In this document: positions 1 to 8,871 of the stretch, piece by piece
Position numbering within the stretch: position 1 is the first letter of the stretch
How the letters are laid out: every line of letters starts with the position of its first letter
Assembly: GCA_037441225.1 (NCBI GenBank)
Contig: JBBISU010000018.1
Location: 1 to 55,747, forward strand
Direction of reading: 5' to 3'
From: JBBFMJ01 sp037441225
GTDB taxonomy: Bacteria > Acidobacteriota > Thermoanaerobaculia > UBA2201
Length of the DNA stretch: 55,747 nt
Position numbers and translations under genes: made by a program
The notes under the pieces: generated by a model
Database searches by the model: none
What the model saw: the letters and a program-made list of their open reading frames with translations, nothing else
What the model was told of the DNA's origin: nothing

Positions 1-1
1 C

Positions 2-22
2 GGGCTAAAGCCCCGCGGCTAC
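2..22. repeat. GC-rich palindromic repeat fragment
   Basis: The first ~22 bases are strongly GC-rich inside an AT-rich window and contain the inverted repeat GGGCT-AA-AGCCC followed by CGCGGCTAC. Similar GC-rich palindromic motifs are scattered in intergenic regions of many bacterial genomes. The element is cut by the window edge, and nothing shows that it is coding. Its assignment as a dispersed repeat is inferred from composition and symmetry. Confidence 0.4.
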
Positions 23-103
23 ATTTCATAAGTAAAATATTTTTAGCAGGCGAAAGACAGGCAACTGATCTGACAAAGATAAACATTGGCTAAATATTTA
101 TGG

Positions 104-1405
104 CTAAACCTCATTTCCAAAAAGGGAGTGGGTAAGCCCTTCTGTAATTTGAACTTTGACCCATTCACCCTTTTTTAATTCTTTATTTGAGATAAAATTT
201 ACAACCCTATTGCTTTTTGTCCTTGCAGAAAAAGCACCTTCTGGCTTTGATGCTTTTCCATAGACCTGAACTTCAAAGATGCTATCTATCAGTTTGCTAT
301 TATCTTCTTTTTGGATTTCATCCTGAACTTTAAACAGATAATTTAGCCGTTCAAGCTTCTCTTTCCTTGAAATATTATCTTTTATCTCTGCTGCTTTTGT
401 ATTCTGCCTTGGAGAATAAGCAAAACCATAAATAGATGAATACCTTACTTTTTTTATCAAATTTATGGTTTCTTGAAAATCCTCTTCTTCTTCTGAAGGA
501 AAACCAACAATAAAATCAGAAGAAAAAGATGCTCCTTCCTTTGCCTTTTTAATTTTTTCAATTAAATCTATATAATCTTCCACTGTATATTTTCTGTTCA
601 TTGCCCTTAAAATTTTATTGCTTCCACTTTGAGCAGGAAGGTGGATATAAGGAGAAATGTTTTCATAAATAGAAATTGTTTCAATAAGTTCATCGTTAAA
701 ATAATGGGGATGGGAAGTTATAAAAATTATGTTTTTTAGTTCAATTATTTTTGCTATTTCTTTTAATAACTTATCTAATTTGAAATTTGTTTCAGGGCAT
801 TTATAGTTATTTATGACCTGCCCTAATAACATAATTGATGTAAATCCCTTTTTTGCTAAAGCTTCAACTTCCCTTAAAATTTCATAAAAATTTCTGGATT
901 TTTCTCTTCCCCTTGTAAAGGGGACAACACAATAAGAACAAAATTGGTTACATCCTTCCATAACAGTTACCATTGGCATAACTTCAACAGTTCTTTCAAA
1001 ATCCTCTTCATTAAAAGAAACCCTTTCTTCAAAATCAAGGGCAACTGCTCTTTCTTTTTCAAGGATTTTTGGTATGTTTTGAATTTGATCTGGTCCTATT
1101 AAATAGTCAATGAAAGGAAACTTTTTTAAAATTTCCTCACCATAACTTTCAGGAATACAGCCACAGAGTAAAATTTTTTTTAAATTTCCACTTTCTTTTA
1201 GTTTTTTAATTTCACTTAAGCGAGAGAAAACTTTTTCTTCTGCTTTTTTCCTTACAGAGCAAGTGTTTAAAGCAAATATATTTGCTTCTTTCAAAGTACT
1301 TGCTGGTTCAAAACCCATTCTCAAAAAAGAAGAATATATCCTCTGGCTATCCAAGACATTCATTTGACAGCCCCAGGTTTCAATATAAAATTTTAGCGAA
1401 GCCAC
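104..1405 (-). CDS. miaB: tRNA-2-methylthio-N6-dimethylallyladenosine synthase MiaB
   Basis: Radical SAM methylthiotransferase (433 aa) that adds a 2-methylthio group to i6A37 of tRNAs reading UNN codons. The N-terminal UPF0004 domain has three cluster cysteines: C13 in WGCQMN, C49 in the MiaB-type NTCSVR motif, and C83. The radical SAM cluster is C152-x3-C156-x2-C159 (EGCNQFCSYC). A TRAM-like tRNA-binding domain occupies about 370-430. NTCSVR separates MiaB from RimO and MtaB. It is the last gene of the lptB operon and overlaps the upstream small gene by 13 nt, so translation is probably coupled. Length is normal for the family. Confidence 0.95.
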   Translation of the reverse strand: MASLKFYIETWGCQMNVLDSQRIYSSFLRMGFEPASTLKEANIFALNTCSVRKKAEEKVFSRLSEIKKLKESGNLKKILLCGCIPESYGEEILKKFPFIDYLIGPDQIQNIPKILEKERAVALDFEERVSFNEEDFERTVEVMPMVTVMEGCNQFCSYCVVPFTRGREKSRNFYEILREVEALAKKGFTSIMLLGQVINNYKCPETNFKLDKLLKEIAKIIELKNIIFITSHPHYFNDELIETISIYENISPYIHLPAQSGSNKILRAMNRKYTVEDYIDLIEKIKKAKEGASFSSDFIVGFPSEEEEDFQETINLIKKVRYSSIYGFAYSPRQNTKAAEIKDNISRKEKLERLNYLFKVQDEIQKEDNSKLIDSIFEVQVYGKASKPEGAFSARTKSNRVVNFISNKELKKGEWVKVQITEGLTHSLFGNEV

Positions 1406-1917
1406 CCCGGAAGTGCCCCTGATTTTCTTGCTTCTTCTTCTAATTCAGGAATTAATTCCTTTGCTTTTTCAAGTTCTTCCTTTGCCTTTTCTAAATCTCT
1501 TGTTACTCTATCCATATTTTGTTTTATCACACCTTCTCTATATGCAACATCATCCCAAGAATAGTAATCATTTGTTAATTTGTTTAACTCACTTTGAAGT
1601 TCTTTTACTTTGCTTTCCCATTTGGCTAAATTTTCTTTTGCTTCTTTTATCATCTTTTGCCAGTCCTCTTTTGTCCTACCTTTGCTGTCTTTATATTCTT
1701 CAGATAAAATTTTTTCGCCTGATTCTTCTTCTTTTGTTTCTTTAACCTCTGTCTCACTTGAAGAGGAACTTTTAAGTTTATCATTTGTTATCTTTATTCC
1801 TTTTTGAAATTTATATTTACCTGTTTTCTTTGCTGCCTGTACAATTGGTGATTCCTTTTTTTCTTCTTGTGCAAATATAAAAGCTGAAATTAAAATAAAA
1901 ATAAATAAATTTTTCAT
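1393..1917 (-). CDS. Exported coiled-coil protein, function unknown
   Basis: 174 aa. Residues 1-16 form a short signal peptide ending FIFA before QEEK. A low-complexity Ser/Glu/Lys stretch follows (about 45-70). Residues 80-165 are a highly charged, heptad-like coiled coil, and the protein ends in the distinctive GALPGWLR. I recognise no enzyme motif. It overlaps the cupin gene by 4 nt (ATGA) and miaB by 13 nt, so it is co-transcribed with the phosphotransferase cluster. A periplasmic or envelope-associated structural role is the most that can be inferred. Confidence 0.8.
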   Translation of the reverse strand: MKNLFIFILISAFIFAQEEKKESPIVQAAKKTGKYKFQKGIKITNDKLKSSSSSETEVKETKEEESGEKILSEEYKDSKGRTKEDWQKMIKEAKENLAKWESKVKELQSELNKLTNDYYSWDDVAYREGVIKQNMDRVTRDLEKAKEELEKAKELIPELEEEARKSGALPGWLR

Positions 1918-2276
1918 TTTATCCTCCCATATTTATCTTCTAATCTTACCACATCTTCTAAGTGTGGTGTTGAGACCTCTATCAAATCGCAACCTTCATC
2001 GGATATAAAACGATGGACCGTCATCGGAGGAATTCTATGACAATCATTTTCTTTTAACAAAATCTCTTTTAATTTGCCATCTTTTTTTATTTCCAATTTT
2101 AGAATGCCTTTTAAAACAAATATTGATTCATCTTTTTCTTTATGATATTGCAAAGATAAACATTGCCCCGGATCTATATGAAGGATTTTTCCAATGTAAT
2201 TTTCTGTTTTTGCAATTAATAATTCCCATCCCCAAGGTTTTTCTATTTTTATTGGCAACTGATTTAAAGGACACAT
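1914..2276 (-). CDS. Small cupin, mannose-6-phosphate isomerase type II-like
   Basis: A single-domain cupin of 120 aa. It opens with KPWGWELLIAKT, typical of the C-terminal cupin of type II phosphomannose isomerases. It retains metal-ligand-like residues in LSLQYHKEKDE (His and Glu) and a second His in PPMTVHRF. The PRPWG-like opening suggests a sugar-phosphate isomerase or sugar-binding role, but short stand-alone members are mostly uncharacterised. Its overlaps with ptsI (13 nt) and the next gene (4 nt) place it in the operon, consistent with a link to sugar phosphate metabolism. Catalysis is not shown. Confidence 0.75.
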   Translation of the reverse strand: MCPLNQLPIKIEKPWGWELLIAKTENYIGKILHIDPGQCLSLQYHKEKDESIFVLKGILKLEIKKDGKLKEILLKENDCHRIPPMTVHRFISDEGCDLIEVSTPHLEDVVRLEDKYGRIK

Positions 2277-4027
2277 TGCAAACTCTCAGGCAAAATTGAG
2301 CCAATTTCTTCTAATAAAAATTCATTTACTGCTTTTGCTGTTGGAAGTTCTAATACCTTTTCCGTAATTTTTTTCAAATCTTCTGCCTTTAAAGAAGTAA
2401 GGATAGATTTTACTTCAGGAATATAGTAAGATTCCATTGAAAAATTGTTTACTCCCAAACCAAAGAGCAAAGCTGCTTGGATTGTATTGCTTGCCATTTC
2501 CCCACAAACAGAAACAGATTTATTCTTTTTAAAGCCAAAGTCCGCAACTTTTTTTATCAATTTTAAAATTGCAGGATGGAGGGGTGTAAAAAGTTTTGCC
2601 ACAGCTGGGTTGTTCCTGTCTATTGCAAGGGTGTATTGGACTAAATCATTTGTGCCAATTGAAAAAAAATCAACATAAGGATCAAAAGAATCCAAAATTA
2701 AAGCACTGGAAGGCACTTCTACCATTATTCCAATTGGAATATCTTCCTTAAATTTTTTATTTTCTTTTTTCAATTCCTTTTTTAATTCCTCAATTAAATT
2801 TCTTGTTTCTATAACTTCATCAACACAACATACCATTGGAAGCATAATTTGCAAATTTCCATAAACTGATGCTCTCAAAAGCCCTTTAAGTTGAGGAACA
2901 AAGATCTCTGGTGAGGATAGACACAACCTTATTCCTCTCATTCCAAGAACTGGGTTTGCTTCCCTTAAATGAAGTGTTTCCTTTGCAAATTTTCTCCCAC
3001 CTAAATCAAATGTTCTTATCGTAACTGGTAAACCCTGTAATGTCTCAAGAATCTTTTTATAATTATAAAAATGTTCATCTTCAGTTGGTAAGTGAGGATA
3101 GTTTGTAATATAAAGGAATTCTGAACGATATAAGCCAATTCCCTTTGCACCGTTTTTTAAAACATCCTCAAGTTCAGCAAGGAGTTCAAGGTTTGCATAA
3201 ATTTTAAATTCTTTTCCATCTATTGTTTTATCTGGTCTTAAAAGAACTTCCCTTTGCTTCTCAATCCTTTGGTCAAACTTCTTTTTCCTTATTTTATAAT
3301 CCTTTATTATATTGTAATCTGGATTTAATATTACTGTACCATCGTTCCCATCTAATATAGCCATTCCACCATCCTTTGCAAATCCCATAATATCTGAAAC
3401 AGATAAAACAGCAGGTATATGGAGTGCCTTTGCCATAATTGCAGTATGTGATGTCTCTCCCCCTTCTTGAGTTACAAATCCAACAATCCTTGGATGGTTT
3501 ATCATAACGATATCTGAAGGTCCTAATTCCCTGGATATTATTATTGCATCTTCTTTTAAAGAATCTAATGAAATATGATCAACACTTTGCAAAGCAGAAA
3601 GTATGTGTTTTGCTACATCTTCAATATCCTGAACTCTTTCAGAAAGATAATCATTGCCTGCAGATTTTAATTTTTTTTGAAGTTGAGTAAATTTTTCCTG
3701 TACTGCCCATTCTGCGTTTATTTTATTTTTCCTTATAATCTCAGGGACTTCTTCTTTAAATATATCATCTTCTATTATCAATAAATGAGCATGAAAAACT
3801 GTAGCTATCTCTGATGGAAATATTTTTTTTGCCTTTTCTTCAAGCATTTCTATTTCATGCCTTGCCTTATTTAGTGCTTTTAAATATTTTTGTATCTCTT
3901 TTTCTACTTCACTTTCTTTTAGTTTCAATTTAATAGTCATATCAAGGTTTCTATTTACTGTAATTATTCTGCCAATTGCAATTCCGGGAGAAACACCTAT
4001 ACCTCTTTTTTTATTCATTTTCCCCAA
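2264..4027 (-). CDS. ptsI: PTS enzyme I (phosphoenolpyruvate-protein phosphotransferase)
   Basis: 587 aa, full length. It autophosphorylates from PEP and passes the phosphate to HPr. The N-terminal phosphohistidine domain carries the active-site His194 in GGETSHTAIMAKAL. The C-terminal PEP-binding TIM barrel has RTFDLGG, NPVLGMRGIR, the SIGTNDLVQY loop and the conserved Cys in VCGEMAS. The start overlaps the 3' end of ptsH by 17 nt; an alternative ATG lies three codons inside. No EIIB or EIIC gene is nearby, so in this operon it probably feeds regulatory EIIA proteins rather than sugar uptake. Confidence 0.96.
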   Translation of the reverse strand: MGKMNKKRGIGVSPGIAIGRIITVNRNLDMTIKLKLKESEVEKEIQKYLKALNKARHEIEMLEEKAKKIFPSEIATVFHAHLLIIEDDIFKEEVPEIIRKNKINAEWAVQEKFTQLQKKLKSAGNDYLSERVQDIEDVAKHILSALQSVDHISLDSLKEDAIIISRELGPSDIVMINHPRIVGFVTQEGGETSHTAIMAKALHIPAVLSVSDIMGFAKDGGMAILDGNDGTVILNPDYNIIKDYKIRKKKFDQRIEKQREVLLRPDKTIDGKEFKIYANLELLAELEDVLKNGAKGIGLYRSEFLYITNYPHLPTEDEHFYNYKKILETLQGLPVTIRTFDLGGRKFAKETLHLREANPVLGMRGIRLCLSSPEIFVPQLKGLLRASVYGNLQIMLPMVCCVDEVIETRNLIEELKKELKKENKKFKEDIPIGIMVEVPSSALILDSFDPYVDFFSIGTNDLVQYTLAIDRNNPAVAKLFTPLHPAILKLIKKVADFGFKKNKSVSVCGEMASNTIQAALLFGLGVNNFSMESYYIPEVKSILTSLKAEDLKKITEKVLELPTAKAVNEFLLEEIGSILPESLQCVL

Positions 4028-4280
4028 ACCTCTCTTCTATAAGCTCTAATAGTTTATTCAATGCTTCTTCTTCATCTGGACCATTGGCAATTATTTCAAT
4101 TTCCTGATTAAATGCAGCAGCAAGCATTAAGAGCCCTAAAATTGATTTTCCATTTACAACTTCTCCATTCTTACCAACTTTTATATCACTTTTAAATGTC
4201 TTTGCCAGTTCTACAAACTTTGAAGAAGCCCTGGCATGCATCCCTAATTTATTTTTTAGTTTTACAACTTTACTCACCAT
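4011..4280 (-). CDS. ptsH: Phosphocarrier protein HPr
   Basis: 89 aa. HPr shuttles phosphate from enzyme I to EIIA domains. The catalytic His15 sits in LGMHARAS, and the regulatory Ser46 sits in NGKSILGLL, the site used by HPr kinase. hprK lies in the same operon, so both phosphorylation routes appear possible. The start lies 1 nt after the EIIA stop, and the 3' end overlaps ptsI by 17 nt. Confidence 0.96.
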   Translation of the reverse strand: MVSKVVKLKNKLGMHARASSKFVELAKTFKSDIKVGKNGEVVNGKSILGLLMLAAAFNQEIEIIANGPDEEEALNKLLELIEERFGENE

Positions 4281-4281
4281 C

Positions 4282-4680
4282 TTACTCCTTCTCCCTGTAT
4301 CTTCTAATTGATGCCTTCCCTCTTTTAATTAAAAAAGAAGCAACTTCTTGTATGTCTTTTAAACCCTCCATCTGGATACTTAAAAAACTTACTAAAATTG
4401 GAAGATTTACTCCTGTAAGAACAGCTATTTTTTCTGGTTGAACTAAACTAAAAGCAATATTTGAAGGTGTGCCACCATACATATCAGTAAAAAGCATAAT
4501 CTGATCATAATCCTTCAACTTATCAAGAACAATCTTTACTTCTTTTAATGCTTCTTCCCAGGTATCAGTCCATTTTAAAGGAATTGGAAATAAAGGTATT
4601 TCAGAGGAAACAATTGTTTTTGCAGAATGAACAAGTTCAACTGCTAAATTTCCGTGAGTTATAACAAGACCTGCGATCAT
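4282..4680 (-). CDS. PTS EIIA, mannose/fructose family
   Basis: 132 aa stand-alone EIIA of the mannose family (ManX/AgaF fold). The predicted phospho-accepting residue is His9 in GLVITHGNLA. Further family features are the LFTDMYGGTPSN segment and the C-terminal EVASFLIKRGK. It overlaps rapZ by 4 nt and is followed by ptsH after 1 nt. Without EIIB/C/D partners in the window it is likely regulatory, although a distant mannose-type permease cannot be excluded. Confidence 0.9.
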   Translation of the reverse strand: MIAGLVITHGNLAVELVHSAKTIVSSEIPLFPIPLKWTDTWEEALKEVKIVLDKLKDYDQIMLFTDMYGGTPSNIAFSLVQPEKIAVLTGVNLPILVSFLSIQMEGLKDIQEVASFLIKRGKASIRRYREKE

Positions 4681-5546
4681 ATTTCACCCCTTAAAATATC
4701 TCTATGAATCAATACTATATTATAACCCATCTTTTCCAAATTTTTTGCAACTTCTATTGAGCAAGCAACACTTCTATGCATACCCCCTGTACAACCTATT
4801 CCAATTGTAAAAGAAAAACGCATTTCTTTTTGGACTTGAAGAATATAGAACTTTAATAAATTCATTATTTTATTTAAAAGTGTTTTATAAGGTTTTTGCT
4901 TTTTTAAAAATTCCTGGACCTTTTCACTTTCTCCTGTCAAATCTTTAAGTTCTGGTATAAAATAAGGATTCTTGATGAAGCGGGTATCAAAAATAATATC
5001 AGCGCTTGGTGGCAAACCATAGGAATAGCCAAAACTTATTATAGTTATAATGAACTTTTTTTTATAAGCATTGGGTTCAAAAAGATTTAAAATATTTGCT
5101 CTTAAAAGGTGGGGATTTAAATTTGTCGTGTCTAAATATATATTGGCAAGTTCTCTTATTTGACTTAAAAGAGACCTTTCTTTTTTTATTGCTTCACTTA
5201 TTGAGCAATTGTTGCTCCCTAAAGGGTGAGGCCTTCTTGTAATAGAAAACCTTCTTTCAAGAACTTCGTTATTTGAATCAGTAAATATTAAAATTATTTT
5301 TGGATAAATCTTTTTTATTTTTTTAAATACATCAACAAATTTATCAATATACTCAAGAGACCTTATATCCATTCCAATTACGATTTTTTCAAGATTCCAT
5401 GTTTCTTTTAAAAACTCTTCCAAAAGAGGAAGTGGCAGATTGTCAACACAATAGAAATTTATATCTTCAAAAGCTCTTAAAACAGTACTTTTTCCAGAAC
5501 CTGAAAGTCCTGTTATCAGTATTCTTTGTTTTTTACTTTTTTTCAT
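4677..5546 (-). CDS. rapZ: RNase adapter / nucleotide-binding protein RapZ
   Basis: 289 aa from the chosen start. It has an N-terminal P-loop, GLSGSGKS, just after MKKSKKQRILIT, and the C-terminal RapZ signature GCTGGMHRSV. In enterobacteria RapZ controls GlmS synthesis through small RNAs; in other groups its role is less defined. I placed the start at 5546 because the P-loop normally lies ~10 residues from the N-terminus. A TTG-started reading from 5603 would add 19 unconserved residues inside hprK. The gene overlaps hprK by 14 nt. glmS and glmU lie about 9 kb away in this window. Confidence 0.93.
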   Translation of the reverse strand: MKKSKKQRILITGLSGSGKSTVLRAFEDINFYCVDNLPLPLLEEFLKETWNLEKIVIGMDIRSLEYIDKFVDVFKKIKKIYPKIILIFTDSNNEVLERRFSITRRPHPLGSNNCSISEAIKKERSLLSQIRELANIYLDTTNLNPHLLRANILNLFEPNAYKKKFIITIISFGYSYGLPPSADIIFDTRFIKNPYFIPELKDLTGESEKVQEFLKKQKPYKTLLNKIMNLLKFYILQVQKEMRFSFTIGIGCTGGMHRSVACSIEVAKNLEKMGYNIVLIHRDILRGEI

Positions 5547-6495
5547 CTCCTTTACCTGCACATAAAAAATCATGGAAAGCTTCAAAAGATTTTTGAAAAT
5601 CAATGCCTAATTGTTTTAATAAGAATACTTTTACTGCTACTTCAATTATAAGTGCAAGGTTCCTTCCCTTTTTAACATTTATTGTAAAGCAAGGCAAAAA
5701 TATCCCTGGTGCAATTTCATATTCTTCAATTTGTAAATCCCCAATTTTTATCTTATCTTCAGAAAGGTCTTCCAATTTAATGACAAGTTTTGCTTCTTTT
5801 TCCTTTTCCCAAGCACAGATTCCAAAAATTTGATTTATATTTATAAATCCTATAGATTTAATTTCCATAATGCCAGTTGACCATTCCCTTGAAATTTCTC
5901 CTATGATTGCCCCACTTATGTCTTTTCTTAATATAATATGATCGTCTGCAATTAATCTATGCCCTCTGCTAATTAGCTCCAAAGCACTTTCACTTTTTCC
6001 AATATTCGGGGGTCCTATAATAAGCACACCAATCCCAAAAATATCCATAAAAGTCCCATGGCAAGAAAATTTCTCTGCCAATTGCCTTGAAAGATAAAAA
6101 AGAAATTTGCTTACCAACAAATTTGAAGGAAGGATACTTTTAAACACTGCAACATTAAATTTATTGCATAATTCAAAAAAGTAATTTGGGGGCTCTAAAT
6201 TTGAACTTATAACAATTGCTGGTATCCTTTTTCTTACTATTTCTTCAACCCTTTTTTTTCCCAATTCTTCTTCTAAGCTGTTAAGATAATTTACTTCTGA
6301 ATAACCCATCAAATGGATTCTGCCTTCCAAGATTGATTCATAAAAACCAGCTAGGGCAAGCCCAATTCTATTAACAAAAGGATTTTCTACTAAATTTTTT
6401 ATCGAGGCATCACTTGTAATTGTTTCAATTTGACAGTCATTAATAAATTCCTTATTTGATAAAATACTTTCAATTGAGATAGCAGAAACCTTCAT
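5533..6495 (-). CDS. hprK: HPr kinase/phosphorylase
   Basis: 320 aa. It phosphorylates and dephosphorylates Ser46 of HPr in response to metabolite state. The N-terminal domain is followed by the catalytic core, with P-loop GPPNIGKSESALELI and LIADDHIIL. The C-terminal family signature is present but divergent: MEIKSIGFININ, where E-[IV]-R-G-[LIM]-G is usual, so the conserved Arg-Gly is Lys-Ser. It overlaps ptsN by 4 nt and rapZ by 14 nt. Assignment is firm from the P-loop context and length; retained phosphorylase activity is not certain. Confidence 0.93.
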   Translation of the reverse strand: MKVSAISIESILSNKEFINDCQIETITSDASIKNLVENPFVNRIGLALAGFYESILEGRIHLMGYSEVNYLNSLEEELGKKRVEEIVRKRIPAIVISSNLEPPNYFFELCNKFNVAVFKSILPSNLLVSKFLFYLSRQLAEKFSCHGTFMDIFGIGVLIIGPPNIGKSESALELISRGHRLIADDHIILRKDISGAIIGEISREWSTGIMEIKSIGFININQIFGICAWEKEKEAKLVIKLEDLSEDKIKIGDLQIEEYEIAPGIFLPCFTINVKKGRNLALIIEVAVKVFLLKQLGIDFQKSFEAFHDFLCAGKGDEKK

Positions 6496-6953
6496 AGTTT
6501 TTTTTCTTCTTTTTTTAATATTTCCATAAAATTTTCTGGAGATGTAGCTGATAATAGATTTTTAACAACACCTGGAATCCTTATAAATTTACTTATTTTA
6601 GACAAAACCTGCAAATGATTTATTGTTTCTTCCGGTGGTGATAAAACAAAAAACAAAATCTTTACCTGTTCACCATCTGGAGATGGAAAAAATAAGCCCT
6701 CTTTTTTTATGCCTATTGATAAAAGTGTTTCTTTTACATCATTTGTTTTGCAATGGGGTATTGCAACTGCTTTTCCTACAGCTGTTGAACCAAGTTCTTC
6801 TCTTTTTAAAAGAAGCTCTGCTATTGGTTCGCCTTTTTTTATAAATTTGTTTTTTAAAAGATGTTCTTCTAATTCTTTAAAGACTTCTTCCCTTGTATTT
6901 CCTTTTAAAGGAATCAAAATAAGAGAAGGAGAAAGCATATCAGATAATTTCAT
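6492..6953 (-). CDS. ptsN: PTS EIIA, nitrogen-regulatory/fructose type
   Basis: 153 aa EIIA domain of the PtsN/fructose family. The phospho-accepting His67 is in AVAIPHCK, preceded by REELGSTAVGKA and followed by LFFVLSPPEE. Its position between hpf and hprK downstream of rpoN matches the classical rpoN-hpf-ptsN gene order, supporting a nitrogen-PTS-like regulatory role. It overlaps hpf by 1 nt and hprK by 4 nt. Confidence 0.93.
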   Translation of the reverse strand: MKLSDMLSPSLILIPLKGNTREEVFKELEEHLLKNKFIKKGEPIAELLLKREELGSTAVGKAVAIPHCKTNDVKETLLSIGIKKEGLFFPSPDGEQVKILFFVLSPPEETINHLQVLSKISKFIRIPGVVKNLLSATSPENFMEILKKEEKKL

Positions 6954-7486
6954 TAGATACCTAAATTCAATATTATTTTTCTGTTTTTTTCTTCATATAT
7001 AAGTTTAATTTTATCTGTCTTAATATCCCTAAAGATCATAAAAGGCCTTTTATCAGAGGAAAATTTATCAATTGCTTCACTTTCAGATAATGTTTCTATT
7101 TCAAGTTGGCCTATGTCTCTTCTTAAAAATTTTCTTTCCAGAATGGCAGGAGGTGTTTCAATTTTAGCTTCTTTTTTATGGTGGGCTTCCCATCTCTTTA
7201 TTTCTTTTTGCTTTTTTACCTTTTTCATAAGTTGGGTCTTCAAGTGATCAACAGTTTGAATTATAGCTGGTTCAACATCATTTGCCTTTGCCTTTGCTTT
7301 AACCCATTCGCCATTGTGCAAGACAGAAATTTCACTTTCGTAGATATACTTGCTTTCTCTCAAAAGAATCTTGGCTTGCCAGTCCTCCTCAGAAAAAAAC
7401 TTATCAAGTTTACTTAATCTTTTTTCTGTAAAATTCTTTAAACTTTCTGGTACCTCAAAATTTTTGCTTGAAAATTCAATTTTCAT
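6953..7486 (-). CDS. hpf: Ribosome hibernation promoting factor, long form
   Basis: 177 aa. The N-terminal ribosome-binding domain (1-100) shows the YfiA/HPF pattern. After a short linker, a C-terminal domain (about 115-177) with RRDIGQLEIETLSESEA and FMIFRDIKTDKI resembles the dimerisation domain of long HPFs, which form 100S ribosomes without RMF. It is translationally coupled to rpoN by a 4-nt overlap, as in many bacteria. Confidence 0.92.
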   Translation of the reverse strand: MKIEFSSKNFEVPESLKNFTEKRLSKLDKFFSEEDWQAKILLRESKYIYESEISVLHNGEWVKAKAKANDVEPAIIQTVDHLKTQLMKKVKKQKEIKRWEAHHKKEAKIETPPAILERKFLRRDIGQLEIETLSESEAIDKFSSDKRPFMIFRDIKTDKIKLIYEEKNRKIILNLGI

Positions 7487-8862
7487 TTTTCACTCCTTTT
7501 TCTTTCCTTATAACAAGGAATATTTAATTCTTCCCTATATTTTGCCACAGTCCTTCTTGCAAGAAAAATTCTGTAATTTCTATGTAGTATTTCTAAAATC
7601 TGATTATCATTAAAGGGCTTTTGTTTGTTTTCTTTTTCAACAATTTCAAGGATTGCTCTTTTAATTTCCTCAACTGATTCCAATTCCCCACTAACTGTTT
7701 TAATACCAGTTATAAAAAAATCCCTCATCAAAGAAATGCCCGCAGGAGTTAACATATATTTATTTGAAACAATCCTTGAAACAGTAGATTCATGGACTCC
7801 AACTTCATTAGCAATATCCTTTAGCAAGAGGGGTTTTAAAAATTTAAGCCCTTTTTCTATTGCTTCTTCCTGATGCTTTACAATTCCTCTTGTAACTGCA
7901 AAAAGTGTCTTTTTTCTTTGTTCTATTGCTTTCAAAAGCCAAAAAGCAGATTGAACTTTTGCTTCAATATATCCCTTTGCATATTGATCTTCTTTAATCT
8001 TTGGATCTCTCAACAATCTTAAATAAAACTTTGATAACCTTAGTTTTGGAAGACCATCTTCATTTATGCTAACTTCAAAGCTTTTTCCTTTTTTAATAAC
8101 AAAAACATCTGGTTCAACATATATTGTACTGCTTTTACTATACCTTCTACCAGGGAAAGGATCCAAATATCTTAAAGCATTTAAAATTGAAAGGATTTCT
8201 TCATTTGAAAGATTTAATTTTCTTTTTAATCCTTCATAATCTTTATGCAGAATCTCATCCCAGCCCTTTTCTAATGCCTCTTTCAATATTTGTGGCTGGG
8301 CTTGGTAGATTAAGCATTCTTTTACACTTTCAGCACCTATACCAAGAGGATCAAAATTCATTAAAATTTTTTTTGCTCTCTCAAGCATCTCAAAGTTATA
8401 TTTTTCTGAAACCAATTTTTCTATTGGTTCTGACAAATAACCATCTTCATTAAGATTGTTTATTAAATATTCTATAGAATCTTTAATATCTTCAGGAAAT
8501 TCCATTAAACTTAATTGCCAAAGCAAATAGTCCTGAAGTCCCATAGATGGACAGGGAACATTTTCTATATTTGGTTCTTCTTCAGAAGAAAGATATTCTT
8601 TACTTATTGGCACTTGTTCATATAAATTTTCAAAAAAACTCTCAAAATCAATTGGCTCAAATTCCTTTTCTTTTTTTATATTTTCAGTAGTTTCTGTTTC
8701 TTCATTATATATTTCTTCAAGAACTGGATTTTGCTCAATTTCCCTCTTTATTAAATCAATAAGTTCAATTCTATTAAATTGCAAAAGTTTTATTGCCTGC
8801 TGCAAAGTAGGAGTTAAAATTATCTTTTGTTCTAATCTTGTTTCAACTTTATGACGAACCAA
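7483..8862 (-). CDS. rpoN: RNA polymerase sigma-54 factor
   Basis: 459 aa, full length. The N-terminal activator-interacting region I is Gln/Leu-rich (TPTLQQAIKLLQ). The core-binding region follows, then a helix-turn-helix (KDIANEVGVHESTVSRIVSNKY). The RpoN box ARRTVAKYRE starts at about residue 435, near the C-terminus. Sigma-54 promoters need bacterial enhancer-binding proteins; none is encoded here. The start lies 9 nt after lptB. The promoters I could see in the window are sigma-70-like. Confidence 0.97.
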   Translation of the reverse strand: MVRHKVETRLEQKIILTPTLQQAIKLLQFNRIELIDLIKREIEQNPVLEEIYNEETETTENIKKEKEFEPIDFESFFENLYEQVPISKEYLSSEEEPNIENVPCPSMGLQDYLLWQLSLMEFPEDIKDSIEYLINNLNEDGYLSEPIEKLVSEKYNFEMLERAKKILMNFDPLGIGAESVKECLIYQAQPQILKEALEKGWDEILHKDYEGLKRKLNLSNEEILSILNALRYLDPFPGRRYSKSSTIYVEPDVFVIKKGKSFEVSINEDGLPKLRLSKFYLRLLRDPKIKEDQYAKGYIEAKVQSAFWLLKAIEQRKKTLFAVTRGIVKHQEEAIEKGLKFLKPLLLKDIANEVGVHESTVSRIVSNKYMLTPAGISLMRDFFITGIKTVSGELESVEEIKRAILEIVEKENKQKPFNDNQILEILHRNYRIFLARRTVAKYREELNIPCYKERKRSEK

Positions 8863-8871
8863 ATAACCTCC

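Noticed and set aside
1413..1745. Long plus-strand frame rich in Leu and Phe
   Set aside because: It is antisense to the exported coiled-coil gene; the Leu/Phe bias is what Lys/Glu codons give when read backwards. Many similar frames in the window were dropped for this reason.
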